Part shown: positions 1 through 7,566 of the stretch, piece after piece | Numbering within the stretch: position 1 is the first letter of the stretch | Layout: the number at the start of each line of letters is the position of its first letter | Source: SIG672 sp045535095 | GTDB lineage: Bacteria > Bacillota > Clostridia > Oscillospirales > CAG-272 | DNA: 25,262 nucleotides | NCBI GenBank assembly: GCA_045535095.1 | Contig: JAZSKY010000050.1 | Location: 1 to 25,262, forward strand | Direction of reading: 5' to 3' | Notes under the pieces: model-generated | The model's input: the letters and a program-made list of their open reading frames with translations, nothing else | What the model was told of the DNA's origin: nothing | Databases searched by the model: none | Position numbers and translations under genes: made by a program

Positions 1-405
1 GGACTTCCTGATAATATGGTTTACCGTCAGCCCTTCCCCGGTCCCGGACTAGGAGATCGTTTTTTCGGTGCTATCACTCGCGACCGTCTCGAGGCTGTCC
101 GCGAGTCTGACGCTATCCTTCGCGAGGAGTTCGCAAAGAACGGACTTGCAGGCAAGGTATGGCAGTATTTCACCGCAATTCCTGACTTCCGCTCGGTAGG
201 CGTACGCGACAACGCAAGATGCTACGACTGGCCGGTAATCATTCGCGCGGTAAACACCATCGACGCCATGACCGCCTCGATAGAGGAGATCGACTACGCC
301 GTTCTCCACAAGGTTACAAACAGAATCTTAAACGAGGTCAAGGGCGTAAACCGCGTGCTTTACGACCTCTCGCCGAAGCCTGTGGCTACGATCGAGTGGG
401 AGTGA
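1..405 (+). CDS. guaA: GMP synthase (glutamine-hydrolysing), C-terminal part
   Basis: The reading frame is open from the first base, so the gene starts outside the window and only about 134 C-terminal residues are present. GuaA converts XMP to GMP in the cytoplasm using ATP and glutamine-derived ammonia. The visible part is the C-terminal dimerisation domain. It begins with the hallmark RQPFPGPGLGDR segment (usually RQPFPGPGLxxR), which helps bind XMP, and ends with the family's nearly invariant terminus KPVATIEWE just before the TGA at 403-405. The motif and terminus together make the assignment very firm. No strong hairpin terminator follows the stop codon. Nothing downstream is related to purine synthesis. 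Confidence 0.97.
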   Translation, partial: GLPDNMVYRQPFPGPGLGDRFFGAITRDRLEAVRESDAILREEFAKNGLAGKVWQYFTAIPDFRSVGVRDNARCYDWPVIIRAVNTIDAMTASIEEIDYAVLHKVTNRILNEVKGVNRVLYDLSPKPVATIEWE

Positions 406-782
406 TTTTCGTGTTTCAGCAAATTTGATTTATCCTCTTCGGGGCAATTTCTTTTATCCTTTCGCAATTGGATGAATCGAGCAAAATAGTAATTTTGAAG
501 ACCTTGACCACAAACCATTCGCAAGATTAGTGCTATCCTTGCCAAAATCCTTTATTTTTCAGCATATTTTGCCCTTTTTCTTCTCTTTTCGTGAAGAAGA
601 ATCCTTGCCAATCGCTTCTTTTTTCGCTTTATTTTCGGGTATGAAAACGGGAAAAAGAACGTTTTGGACGAGAAATTTTCTTGCCAAAAGTGGAGATCTC
701 TTCACTAAAAATGCAGAGGAAATGCAGAAAGAAAAAGGATAAAGATTTTTGCACTGATGAAACTAAAAAGGAAATGTTGAGA
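406..782. other. Intergenic stretch without a convincing gene
   Basis: This AT-rich stretch follows guaA. A 70-codon open frame at 530-742 has a GTG start, no ribosome-binding site, and a low-complexity Phe/Lys/Glu-rich translation, so I do not call it. The word TCCTTGCCAA occurs twice (537-546 and 602-611), and a similar TTCTTGCCAA lies near 680, which could be remnants of a degenerate repeat. No promoter or terminator stands out. Confidence 0.5.
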
Positions 783-939
783 GATTTCGCATAGCGAAAA
801 TCAACTATGATTGCCTTTGGGCAAGTTATGAGTTATGAACGGCTCCGCCGTGTTATGATTTGCCTTACGGCAAAGTTGTCTTTCACTAGGCAATCATATC
901 ATAACGATTGCGAAGCAATCTCATAACTGCAACGCAGTT
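783..939. repeat. Array of six short hairpins joined by GTTATGA / TCATAAC linkers
   Basis: Six small inverted repeats with 3-4 nt loops follow one another: TTTCGC-ATA-GCGAAA (785-799), TTGCC-TTTG-GGCAA (811-824), ACGGC-TCC-GCCGT (839-851), TTTGCC-TTAC-GGCAAA (859-874), GATTGC-GAA-GCAATC (906-920) and AACTGC-AAC-GCAGTT (925-939). The stems differ in sequence but each is self-complementary. The linkers are nearly constant: TTATGA at 826, 833 and 853 in the left half, and its complement TCATAA at 899 and 921 in the right half. The array therefore has overall inverted symmetry, and TATGATTGCC (806-815) is matched by GGCAATCATA (889-898). It ends about 80 bp before the ABC ATPase start. The function is unknown. 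It resembles intergenic hairpin repeats of gut Clostridia. Confidence 0.8.
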
Positions 940-1020
940 GCACCATAACTCTAAACTCACAACTTTTTGCAAGATCGCGATTTTCCGGCAACACTCAAGT
1001 GCAACTCAAAGGAGCAAAAA

Positions 1021-1920
1021 ATGATATTAGAACTAAAAAACATAGAAAAGTCCTTTGGTGAGAAAAAGGTCCTTACCGGCGTATCGTTCACCGCGGAGGG
1101 CGGAAAGGCGTTCGGTCTGCTCGGGCGTAACGGTGCGGGCAAAACTACGTCTATACGTATTTTAATGAACGTTTTTCCCGCAAACGACGGCGAGGTCCTT
1201 ATCGACGGAAGACCGATAGATTACAGCAAAGTAGGCATCGGATATCTCCCCGAGGAAAGAGGACTTTATCCCAAAAAGAAGATAATCGAGCAGCTCACCT
1301 ATTTTGCAGAGCTTAAGGGCATGAGCAAAAAAGACGCGGTAACTGCGGTCGATTATTGGCTCAGACGCCTCGGCATGACCGAGTACAGAAACAAGCGTCT
1401 CGACACCCTTTCAAAGGGAAATCAGCAGAAGATACAGCTCGTCACCGCACTTGCGCATAACCCCGACATCGTCATTCTTGACGAGCCCTTCTCGGGACTT
1501 GACCCCGTAAACGCAATGCTTCTCAAAAACATCGTCAAGGAGCAAATCGAAAAGGGCAAAATAGTTCTCTTCTCGAGCCATCAGATGAGCTATATCGAGG
1601 AGTTTTGCGACAGTATTGCAATACTCAAAGACGGCGTTGTCGCCATATCGGGCGATCTTCACGACATAAAGCGCGACTATCCGCGTGACCGCCTGCTCGT
1701 CAGATGCGAAGACCCGAGCAGAATACTTGACGATTTCGGCTCCGCCTGCACCAAAACGGGCAGCGGCGAAATGCTCATTCGCCTCTCCGACCCTTCCGAA
1801 AAGAAGGCTGTTATGACTCGCCTTGTCGAAAATTACGATATAGACGAGGTAAAAGTGTTCGAGCCCTCACTTAACGACATTTTCGTTGAGTATGCAGGCG
1901 ACGCGGAAAAGGAGGACTGA
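1021..1920 (+). CDS. ABC transporter ATP-binding protein, NatA/YhaQ type
   Basis: This 299-residue cytoplasmic ATPase probably powers the membrane protein encoded 3 nt downstream. Visible motifs are Walker A GRNGAGKT (35-42), signature LSKGNQQ (130-136), Walker B IVILDE (150-155), D-loop SGLDP and the switch His at 187. The Q-loop position carries Glu in YLPEERGLYP (75-84), a feature of the NatA/YhaQ branch. The last ~85 residues form the small C-terminal domain (DUF4162-like) of that branch. I chose the ATG at 1021 because AAAGGAG (1008-1014) sits 6 nt upstream; a TTG in frame at 967 has no such site. Relatives export sodium, drugs or peptides, and the substrate here cannot be read from sequence. 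Confidence 0.93.
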   Translation: MILELKNIEKSFGEKKVLTGVSFTAEGGKAFGLLGRNGAGKTTSIRILMNVFPANDGEVLIDGRPIDYSKVGIGYLPEERGLYPKKKIIEQLTYFAELKGMSKKDAVTAVDYWLRRLGMTEYRNKRLDTLSKGNQQKIQLVTALAHNPDIVILDEPFSGLDPVNAMLLKNIVKEQIEKGKIVLFSSHQMSYIEEFCDSIAILKDGVVAISGDLHDIKRDYPRDRLLVRCEDPSRILDDFGSACTKTGSGEMLIRLSDPSEKKAVMTRLVENYDIDEVKVFEPSLNDIFVEYAGDAEKED

Positions 1921-1923
1921 CAA

Positions 1924-3162
1924 ATGAAGCAGTTTTCAAAGATACTTAAATTTGAGCTTACCTCCTACGTAAAAAACAAAGCCTTCGTGGGAATCACTCT
2001 TTTTCTGGTTTTAGCGATAACGATAGTTATGTTTTTACCGAGAATATCGACTCTTTTTGAAAAAGAAGAGGTCTTAGCACCTACCGAGGACGCCCCTTTG
2101 ATGCTCATAAAAGCCGATACCGAGGCGTCAGACGTGGTAAGATCGACCTTTGAGGAAGCTTTTACCGACTACAAGGTCTCCCTTACCGACGAAAGCGTTG
2201 ACGCTATCAAGGAAAGGATAACGTCGGGCGAGGTCGAGTGCGCCTTCGTAATGACCGGCCCTGCAGAGTTCACCTACTACGTGAACAATCTTTCAATGTA
2301 CGATATGAATGCCGACGTTGCCGTCGAGGTGCTTCAGCGCGTATATCAGATGAACGCAATGATAGGCGGCGGTATGAGTGTTGAGGACGCTTCAACTGTA
2401 ATGAACGTGCAGATAAGTGCGAGCGTGGAAAGTCTCGGCAAGGATCAGATGCAGAATTTCTTCTACACGTACATTATGATATTTGCACTCTATATGGTAA
2501 TTCTCCTTTACGGTCAGATGGTCGCTATGAGCGTTGCCACCGAAAAGAGCTCGAGAGCGATGGAGGTGCTTATCACGAGCGCAGATCCGATCAGTATGAT
2601 GTTCGGAAAGGTGCTTGCCGCGTGTATCGCAGGACTCGTGCAGATAAGCGCGATATTCGGCTCGGCGCTTCTCTTCTACAATATCAACAAGCAGTATTGG
2701 GGAGACAACGTTATAATCGACTCGATATTCAACATTCCTCCCGAGCTTCTTATATATATGCTCGTGTTCTTCCTGCTCGGATTCCTTATTTACGCATTCC
2801 TCTACGGCGCAGTCTCCTCTACCGTTTCAAAGCTTGAGGATATAAACACCGCCGTACAGCCGATAACCTATCTCTTTATCTTCGGATTTATAGTTGCTAT
2901 GATCTCGATGTCTAACGGCAACGTGGACAGCCCTCTTATGAAGGTCTGCTCGTACATACCGTTTACCTCGCCCATGGCAATGTTTACGAGAATTGCAATG
3001 AGCACGGTTGCGTGGTACGAGATAGCCGCTTCGATAACTGTCCTTGCGGCGTCCACCGTAATGATCGGCGTTCTTGCGGCAAAGATATACAGAATGGGAG
3101 TTCTTATGTACGGAAACGCTCCTAAGATCAAGGATATAATAAAACTTATTAAAAAAGCTTAA
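1924..3162 (+). CDS. ABC-2 type permease, NatB-like
   Basis: This 412-residue integral membrane partner of the preceding ATPase starts 3 nt after its stop, with GGAGG inside the last codons of the ATPase gene, so the two are translated together. The layout is the ABC-2/NatB one: an amphipathic N-terminus, TM1 at about 20-38, a large outside domain of about 140 residues (40-178), then five more helices near 179-201, 227-252, 277-300, 313-330 and 366-388. The segment EKSSRAMEVL (207-216) after TM2 matches the conserved coupling segment of NatB-type permeases. Length fits the family. The exported substrate is unknown. I see no regulator gene beside the pair. Confidence 0.9.
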   Translation: MKQFSKILKFELTSYVKNKAFVGITLFLVLAITIVMFLPRISTLFEKEEVLAPTEDAPLMLIKADTEASDVVRSTFEEAFTDYKVSLTDESVDAIKERITSGEVECAFVMTGPAEFTYYVNNLSMYDMNADVAVEVLQRVYQMNAMIGGGMSVEDASTVMNVQISASVESLGKDQMQNFFYTYIMIFALYMVILLYGQMVAMSVATEKSSRAMEVLITSADPISMMFGKVLAACIAGLVQISAIFGSALLFYNINKQYWGDNVIIDSIFNIPPELLIYMLVFFLLGFLIYAFLYGAVSSTVSKLEDINTAVQPITYLFIFGFIVAMISMSNGNVDSPLMKVCSYIPFTSPMAMFTRIAMSTVAWYEIAASITVLAASTVMIGVLAAKIYRMGVLMYGNAPKIKDIIKLIKKA

Positions 3163-3170
3163 AATGCAAA

Positions 3171-3204
3171 AAGTGGCTTGGAAGATAATTCTTCCAAGCC
3201 ACTT
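3171..3204. terminator. Strong 15-bp hairpin after the NatAB-like pair
   Basis: AAGTGGCTTGGAAGA (3171-3185) pairs perfectly with 3190-3204 around a 4-nt loop. It lies 9 nt after the permease stop, as expected for its terminator. The T-run on the + strand (3217-3221) is 12 nt away. On the - strand a T5 run directly follows the stem, so the shape is better for - strand transcripts even though no - strand gene is seen to the right. It may act in both directions, or as an mRNA 3' stabiliser. Confidence 0.7.
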
Positions 3205-3231
3205 GCATTAACTGCGTTTTTGTGCTACAAT
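3203..3231 (+). promoter_or_regulatory. Putative sigma-A promoter of the condensation-fold gene
   Basis: A weak -35 TTGCAT (3203-3208) and a good -10 TACAAT (3226-3231) are separated by 17 bp. They lie 35 bp before the start codon at 3266, directly after the hairpin. Confidence 0.5.
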
Positions 3232-3265
3232 AATCTATACACAAAACACCCAACGGAGATACCTT

Positions 3266-4522
3266 ATGAAATTCAAGCCAAATCCGCTTCTCTACGGCGC
3301 CACAACAGATTTTTACAGCAGCTTCAAGCTGACTGTCACTATGCGTGACAAGGTTGATCACGCCGTCCTTTCGCGCGCCGTACAGACGGCAATGACGCGT
3401 TATCCTTATTTTCAAGTATCCCCCGAAAAAGAGGGTGAGAACATCGTACTTGCATTTAATCCGCGCCCCGTTCCCGTATTTGCTGACGGACGCTGTGCGG
3501 TGCTTGGCGGGAAGGAGTGCGACGGGCATCTGCTCTTTTTCGGATGCGAGGGCAATCAGATATTCTTAAACGCCAGCCACTACATCGCCGACGGAATGGG
3601 AATCGATCCCTTACTGAAAACCGTACTTTATTTATACGTTTCGGAAATATACGGCGCGGACGGTCTGCAGAAGGACAGAATCCGTATGCCGGGTGAGGCA
3701 GTATCCGACGAGGAGTACGCATACCCCTTCCCCGACACGCCCTTTGAGACACGCGGCGCGTGGCCGTCACGCAAAGCACCGAGCGAGATGTACGGACTTG
3801 ATCCCGACGCATTTGACGGCGGCGGATTGTACGCATACCACCTTCACGTGCCTCAGCGCGCTATGATGGCAATGGCAAATCCCTCGGACGGAAGCCCCGT
3901 TTCCTTCCTGATCGCTATGATGTACCGCGCTATCTGTTCTCTTGACAGCTCGCTCGAGCTTCCCGTAGTGGCACACGTTCAGCATCAGTACCGTCAGGCG
4001 CTGAGAACACCTCTGAACCGCCACAGTCTTGTCAGCTACATTCCTGCCGTTTTGCAGGAGCGCACTAAAAACAGAAGCATAGAGCATCAGAACACAGTCC
4101 TGCGCGGACAGATAATTCTCGGCAGCGAGGTCTCCGAGGATCTCGGCGCGGTAAATCGCATAATAAACGCACTTCCCGAAAAGGCAAGTCTTGAAGAAAA
4201 GAAGGACGCTGTCAGAGCTTACGTTGATAGCAGTATCCGCGGCAAGACCTTCGGCATCAGCTACGTCGGAAAAATGGACTGGTGCGGCCTTGACAGATAC
4301 GTCACCGACATTCACGCATATATCGGCGAAAAGCACACGAAAAATATGATGCTTATCGAGGTTATGACGATCGGCGACGATTTCACTATCAACCTTATGC
4401 AGAGCGGACGCGGTCGCGCGTACGTGGACGCCTTCGTCGATCAGCTTCGCCTTCTCGACATTCCCGTCACTCTTATCAGCGAGGAAAGATACACCCTCTG
4501 CGATACGACTCTCCCAAGCTGA
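3266..4522 (+). CDS. Condensation-domain / CoA-dependent acyltransferase superfamily protein
   Basis: This 418-residue soluble protein has a GGAGA ribosome-binding site upstream. The catalytic signature of the chloramphenicol acetyltransferase/NRPS condensation fold, HxxxDG, appears as SHYIADG at 104-110 (His105, Asp109), at the normal distance from the N-terminus. The start RYPYFQV (45-51) resembles the 'hPxL' strand of alcohol acetyltransferase and PapA-like enzymes, and SYVGKM (332-337) sits where the structural DFGWG-like motif is expected. Such stand-alone proteins transfer acyl groups to alcohols or amines, and some are only structural. No carrier-protein or NRPS module is nearby, so I infer an O- or N-acyltransferase of unknown substrate. 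It lies between two ABC exporter operons and has its own promoter. Confidence 0.75.
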   Translation: MKFKPNPLLYGATTDFYSSFKLTVTMRDKVDHAVLSRAVQTAMTRYPYFQVSPEKEGENIVLAFNPRPVPVFADGRCAVLGGKECDGHLLFFGCEGNQIFLNASHYIADGMGIDPLLKTVLYLYVSEIYGADGLQKDRIRMPGEAVSDEEYAYPFPDTPFETRGAWPSRKAPSEMYGLDPDAFDGGGLYAYHLHVPQRAMMAMANPSDGSPVSFLIAMMYRAICSLDSSLELPVVAHVQHQYRQALRTPLNRHSLVSYIPAVLQERTKNRSIEHQNTVLRGQIILGSEVSEDLGAVNRIINALPEKASLEEKKDAVRAYVDSSIRGKTFGISYVGKMDWCGLDRYVTDIHAYIGEKHTKNMMLIEVMTIGDDFTINLMQSGRGRAYVDAFVDQLRLLDIPVTLISEERYTLCDTTLPS

Positions 4523-4588
4523 AGGAGTCCTTTTTCAGAAAAAATCGTATTTTTCATTATAAATATAAAAATTTCCCTGCGTAAGGTA

Positions 4589-4619
4589 TTGATTGTTACG
4601 CTGCGTAATGATGTAAAAT
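4589..4619 (+). promoter_or_regulatory. Promoter with 19-bp spacer filled by an inverted repeat
   Basis: -35 TTGATT (4589-4594) and -10 TAAAAT (4614-4619) are 19 bp apart. The spacer holds the perfect dyad TTACGC-T-GCGTAA (4596-4608), which extends imperfectly to 4592-4612. A further CTGCGTAA copy lies at 4577-4584, one turn-multiple upstream (24 bp from the copy at 4601). A long spacer with a central dyad is the arrangement of MerR-type promoters, and a repressor bound there would also block RNA polymerase. An alternative -35 TTGTTA (4593-4598) would give a 15-bp spacer. Confidence 0.55.
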
Positions 4620-4641
4620 AGCCTTGCAAGGAGGTAAAACA

Positions 4642-5541
4642 ATGGATGCTTTAAATATTTCAGGACTTTACAAGAGCTTTGGAGACAAGGAGGTCCTTTG
4701 CGGACTTGACCTTGTAGTTCCGGAGCATAGCATATTTGGATTTATCGGCAAAAACGGATCGGGCAAGACGACCACTATGAAGACCGTTCTCGGTCTTTTG
4801 AAGGCGGACTCGGGCGAGATCTCTGTCTGCGGCGAAAGAGTCGTTTACGGACAGACTGCCACGAACAAATATATCGGCTATCTTCCCGACGTGCCCGAGT
4901 TTTACGGATTTATGAGCGCTCCCGAATATCTCGCATTCTGCGGAGAAATTTCGGATCTTGACAAAAAGGACGCGTCTGCGCGCATTCCCGAGGTGCTCTC
5001 TCTCGTTGGACTCGAGGGCGAAAACGGCAAGATCAAGGGCTTTTCGCGAGGAATGAAGCAGCGCCTCGGCATCGCCCAGGCTCTGCTTGGCAGACCGAAG
5101 CTTCTCATCTGCGACGAGCCGACCTCGGCACTCGATCCCATTGGCAGAAAGGAGATTCTCGATCTCCTCCTGTCTCTGAAGGATCAGACGACGGTTCTCT
5201 TCTCAACGCACGTTCTCTCGGACGTTGAGCGTATATGCACCGACGTTGCATTCTTAAACAACGGAAAAATTGAAAAAATCGGAAAAATTGGCGAGATCAA
5301 GGCAAAATACCGCCGCGACGAATTCAAGCTCGAAACCGAGGACGCCGAGGGCGCGCTCGCTTTGGAAAGCGCCTTCCCCACCCTTCGCCGTCTTGAAGGA
5401 AACGTTCTCGTTTTTTCCGAGGGAGAGTCTCTTGAATTTCAGATCCTTCGCTTTATTGCCGATAAGGAAATTCCGATCGTGCAGGTGCAGCGCACAGAGC
5501 CTACCCTTGAAGGACTCTTTATGGAGGTGTCGGGAAAATGA
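4642..5541 (+). CDS. ABC transporter ATP-binding protein, BcrA/YxlF type
   Basis: This 299-residue ATPase of an ABC-2 exporter carries Walker A GKNGSGKT (36-43), signature FSRGMKQRL (134-142), Walker B LLICDE (154-159), D-loop SALDP and His190. The Q-loop Gln is replaced by Asp in YLPDVPEFY (80-88), as is common in the bacitracin/lantibiotic-export (BcrA, YxlF) branch. The ATG at 4642 is chosen because AAGGAGGT (4628-4635) is 6 nt upstream. It overlaps the permease gene by four bases. Transcription probably starts at the dyad-containing promoter just upstream. Substrate is unknown; related systems export peptides or antibiotics or give self-protection. Confidence 0.92.
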   Translation: MDALNISGLYKSFGDKEVLCGLDLVVPEHSIFGFIGKNGSGKTTTMKTVLGLLKADSGEISVCGERVVYGQTATNKYIGYLPDVPEFYGFMSAPEYLAFCGEISDLDKKDASARIPEVLSLVGLEGENGKIKGFSRGMKQRLGIAQALLGRPKLLICDEPTSALDPIGRKEILDLLLSLKDQTTVLFSTHVLSDVERICTDVAFLNNGKIEKIGKIGEIKAKYRRDEFKLETEDAEGALALESAFPTLRRLEGNVLVFSEGESLEFQILRFIADKEIPIVQVQRTEPTLEGLFMEVSGK

Positions 5542-6305
5542 GATCTCTCGTTGCATTTTTAAAGAAGGAATATCTTGATCAGCTCCGCTCGGGAAAAGCG
5601 GCAATTATGGCGATGATCACCGTACTTTTCGGCATTATGAATCCCCTTATCGCAAAGGTCACGCCCTTGCTTCTCGAAGCGATGTCAGAGTCTCTTGCGG
5701 AAAGCGGAATGACAATAAGCGTAGTCGAGGTCAGCGCGCTCGACTCGTGGATGCAGTTTTTCAAAAACGCACCGATGCTTCTTATATTCTTCGTGTTTCT
5801 TCAGTCAACAATATTCACAAAGGAATACTCGTCGGGCACTCTCGTTCTTTCGCTGACGAAGGGACTTGACCGCTACAAGGTCGTGCTTGCAAAAATGACC
5901 GTACTTACCGATCTTTGGACGCTTTTGTACGCTATTTATTTCGTACTCACCCTTGTTCCGACCGCGATACTCTGGGACAACTCGGTAGCGCAGAATCTCG
6001 GACTTGCGGTGATTTGCTGGTGGCTTTTCGGCATATTCGTCATAGCCCTCGTTACACTTTTCTCGGTTCTTATGAAATCGATGGCGGGCGTGATCGTCTC
6101 TACAGGAGGAGTTGTATTCTTCTTCTCACTGATTTCGGCAATTCCGAGGATAGGAAGATTTTTCCCCACGTTTTTAGCGGACGGCTCTCTCGTTTACGGA
6201 TTTGCAAAGGCGATCGACTACGTCCCGTCTCTTATCATAACGTCTGTAATAAGTATCGCCTGCTTTGCACTTAGCTTCCCGATCTTTAATAAAAAGAGCC
6301 TTTGA
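5538..6305 (+). CDS. ABC-2 type permease protein
   Basis: This 255-residue membrane protein has its start codon overlapping the stop of the ATPase gene in ATGA (5538-5541), which implies translational coupling and a stable pair. GGAGGTG (5523-5529) inside the ATPase gene serves as ribosome-binding site. Six hydrophobic segments are visible near residues 20-46, 76-94, 122-145, 154-178, 184-203 and 229-250. KEYSSGTL (95-102) after TM2 is the usual 'E-SGTL' segment of ABC-2 permeases. Length suits the short YxlG/BcrB-like permeases without a large outside domain. A strong terminator follows, so the operon is two genes. Confidence 0.9.
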   Translation: MRSLVAFLKKEYLDQLRSGKAAIMAMITVLFGIMNPLIAKVTPLLLEAMSESLAESGMTISVVEVSALDSWMQFFKNAPMLLIFFVFLQSTIFTKEYSSGTLVLSLTKGLDRYKVVLAKMTVLTDLWTLLYAIYFVLTLVPTAILWDNSVAQNLGLAVICWWLFGIFVIALVTLFSVLMKSMAGVIVSTGGVVFFFSLISAIPRIGRFFPTFLADGSLVYGFAKAIDYVPSLIITSVISIACFALSFPIFNKKSL

Positions 6306-6314
6306 TAAAAAGAT

Positions 6315-6342
6315 AAAAAACACCGCGAACGCGGTGTTTTTT
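6315..6342. terminator. Bidirectional intrinsic terminator
   Basis: ACACCGC (6320-6326) pairs with GCGGTGT (6331-6337) around GAAC. Runs of A before and T after make it functional on both strands. It lies between the stop codons of the converging genes ending at 6305 (+) and 6345 (-). Confidence 0.93.
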
Positions 6343-6344
6343 GT

Positions 6345-6833
6345 TTATTCAAGACATTTTAAGAACGCGTTTATCTCATCTCTTGATTTGAAAACAACGA
6401 TTCTTTTATCGCTGTATTTTTCAAGCATTTCGATAACGGTCGGGCGGCTTTCGGTGTTGTATTTTTTGACAAATTCGATAAAACCGTCACCGCTGTCGGA
6501 AAGCACGCAGGGCATATCGCTTCGCTCCCTGCCGCGCCTCTCTCTTATCCCCTCAAGGCAGACCTCTGTCGGAAGATCAAGGAAAAACACGGTGTCGCAT
6601 TCCTTTATTCGCATTTCCATCGTGGCGGCGTAATTTCCGTCGATTATCCACTCGTTTTCAGAGAAAATTCTTTGCAGATGTTCTACAAGCTCCTGCCTTG
6701 TGACTGTGGTTTTATCCGCCCTCCAATACATCATATCGAGATGATAAAGGGGTATTTTCGTTTTGCCGTGAAGCGCCCTTGAAAATGTGCTTTTTCCGCT
6801 TCCGGGACAACCGATAACGATGATTTTTTTCAT
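6345..6833 (-). CDS. P-loop NTPase, FlaR/adenylate kinase-like
   Basis: This 162-residue cytoplasmic protein begins MKKIIVIGCPGSGKST, a textbook P-loop (GCPGSGKST, 8-16). The order HLDMMYWRAD (31-40), then WIIDGNY (62-68), an FFLDLP strand (83-88) and an Arg-rich lid region (RERRGRER, 97-104) matches the small kinase-like family annotated as 'DNA topology modulation protein FlaR' or AAA_17/AAA_18. The true activity of that family is unsettled and a small-molecule kinase is plausible. The open frame extends upstream to 7055, but the ATG at 6833 begins right at the P-loop strand and has GGAG upstream. It starts 2 nt after the stop of the PAP2 gene (TAA-TT-ATG), so the two are translationally coupled. 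Confidence 0.85.
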   Translation of the reverse strand: MKKIIVIGCPGSGKSTFSRALHGKTKIPLYHLDMMYWRADKTTVTRQELVEHLQRIFSENEWIIDGNYAATMEMRIKECDTVFFLDLPTEVCLEGIRERRGRERSDMPCVLSDSGDGFIEFVKKYNTESRPTVIEMLEKYSDKRIVVFKSRDEINAFLKCLE

Positions 6834-6835
6834 AA

Positions 6836-7483
6836 TTATTCTCCGTTTGATCTGCTGAAAAATCGGTACGCTAAAACGAGGCCTGCGGAAAGAAACATTC
6901 CGCCAACGATGTCGCTGAACCAGTGTACGCCCGACAGAATGCGAAATACGACCGTAAAAGCTGTAAAAACAGTTATCAGCACGCACAAAAATCTTTTCGT
7001 AAAGGAATTTTTTATCCGTACTCTCACCTGCATTGCCGCGGACGGCATAACGCACAGAGCAAGAAGCGTAGTTGACGACGGATACGACGCCTCAAGATGC
7101 CCGTCTATCAGAACGGGACGGTAATTTATCTCAAGGCATTCAAAGATCAAAAATGCCGCGGCTGTCGCAAAATACAGACCGCCGAGGATCAGAATATCAC
7201 GATCGACCTTTTTGATATTTTTTCTTTTTATCCACTCACCAAGACCGAGAAAGCCGAAAAACGCGGCAATTACTATCGGAATGATTCCGAGATAATCGGT
7301 GATGATATAAAGGGTGAAATTCACTCCGAAAAGGTCGCGAAAGAGCGAATTGACTCTTGCAAGGCCGACGCTTGAGCCGAGCGGCCCGATATCCGAAACG
7401 TCAACGAAGATAACGAGCAAAGTCCAGATAACAAAGGACGAAAGCATCGCAAGTGATAAGTACAGATCTTTTTTGTTTTTCAT
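6836..7483 (-). CDS. PAP2 superfamily phosphatase-like membrane protein
   Basis: This 215-residue protein with about six hydrophobic helices has a GAGG ribosome-binding site upstream. The three phosphatase motifs can be aligned: NYRP at 120-123 (motif 1 RP), YPSSTT at 134-139 (motif 2, normally PSGH), and RILSGVHWFSD at 181-191 (motif 3, with R181, H187 and D191). Motif 3 carries the nucleophilic His and its Asp partner. Motif 2 lacks the usual His, which acts in leaving-group protonation in classical PAP2 enzymes. The protein may therefore be a divergent lipid phosphatase or a non-enzymatic relative. It is followed at once by the P-loop gene. Expected role if active: dephosphorylation of a membrane lipid phosphate such as undecaprenyl-PP or phosphatidate. 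Confidence 0.85.
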   Translation of the reverse strand: MKNKKDLYLSLAMLSSFVIWTLLVIFVDVSDIGPLGSSVGLARVNSLFRDLFGVNFTLYIITDYLGIIPIVIAAFFGFLGLGEWIKRKNIKKVDRDILILGGLYFATAAAFLIFECLEINYRPVLIDGHLEASYPSSTTLLALCVMPSAAMQVRVRIKNSFTKRFLCVLITVFTAFTVVFRILSGVHWFSDIVGGMFLSAGLVLAYRFFSRSNGE

Positions 7484-7521
7484 TTTTAAGTCCTCTTTTA
7501 AAATACTCGGCAGGATGCCTG

Positions 7522-7550
7522 ATTATATTTTAAAAAAGGATCGGGCGAAA
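7522..7550 (-). promoter_or_regulatory. Possible promoter of the PAP2-kinase pair
   Basis: A perfect -10 TATAAT is read on the - strand (7527-7522), with only a weak -35 TTTCGC 17 bp upstream (7550-7545). The pair could also be read through from the XRE regulator gene, which ends 83 bp upstream. Confidence 0.35.
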
Positions 7551-7566
7551 TTCAAGAAACGCCCCG

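Noticed and set aside
530..742. A 70-codon + strand frame after guaA
   Set aside because: GTG start without a ribosome-binding site, low-complexity product, in an AT-rich gap.
783..939. The hairpin array read as a CRISPR array
   Set aside because: Repeats are too short (6-7 nt linkers), spacing is irregular, spacer-like parts are palindromes, and no cas gene is near.
3767..4336. A 189-codon - strand frame inside the condensation-fold gene
   Set aside because: No ribosome-binding site or motif, and the + strand gene has the HxxxDG motif and a promoter.
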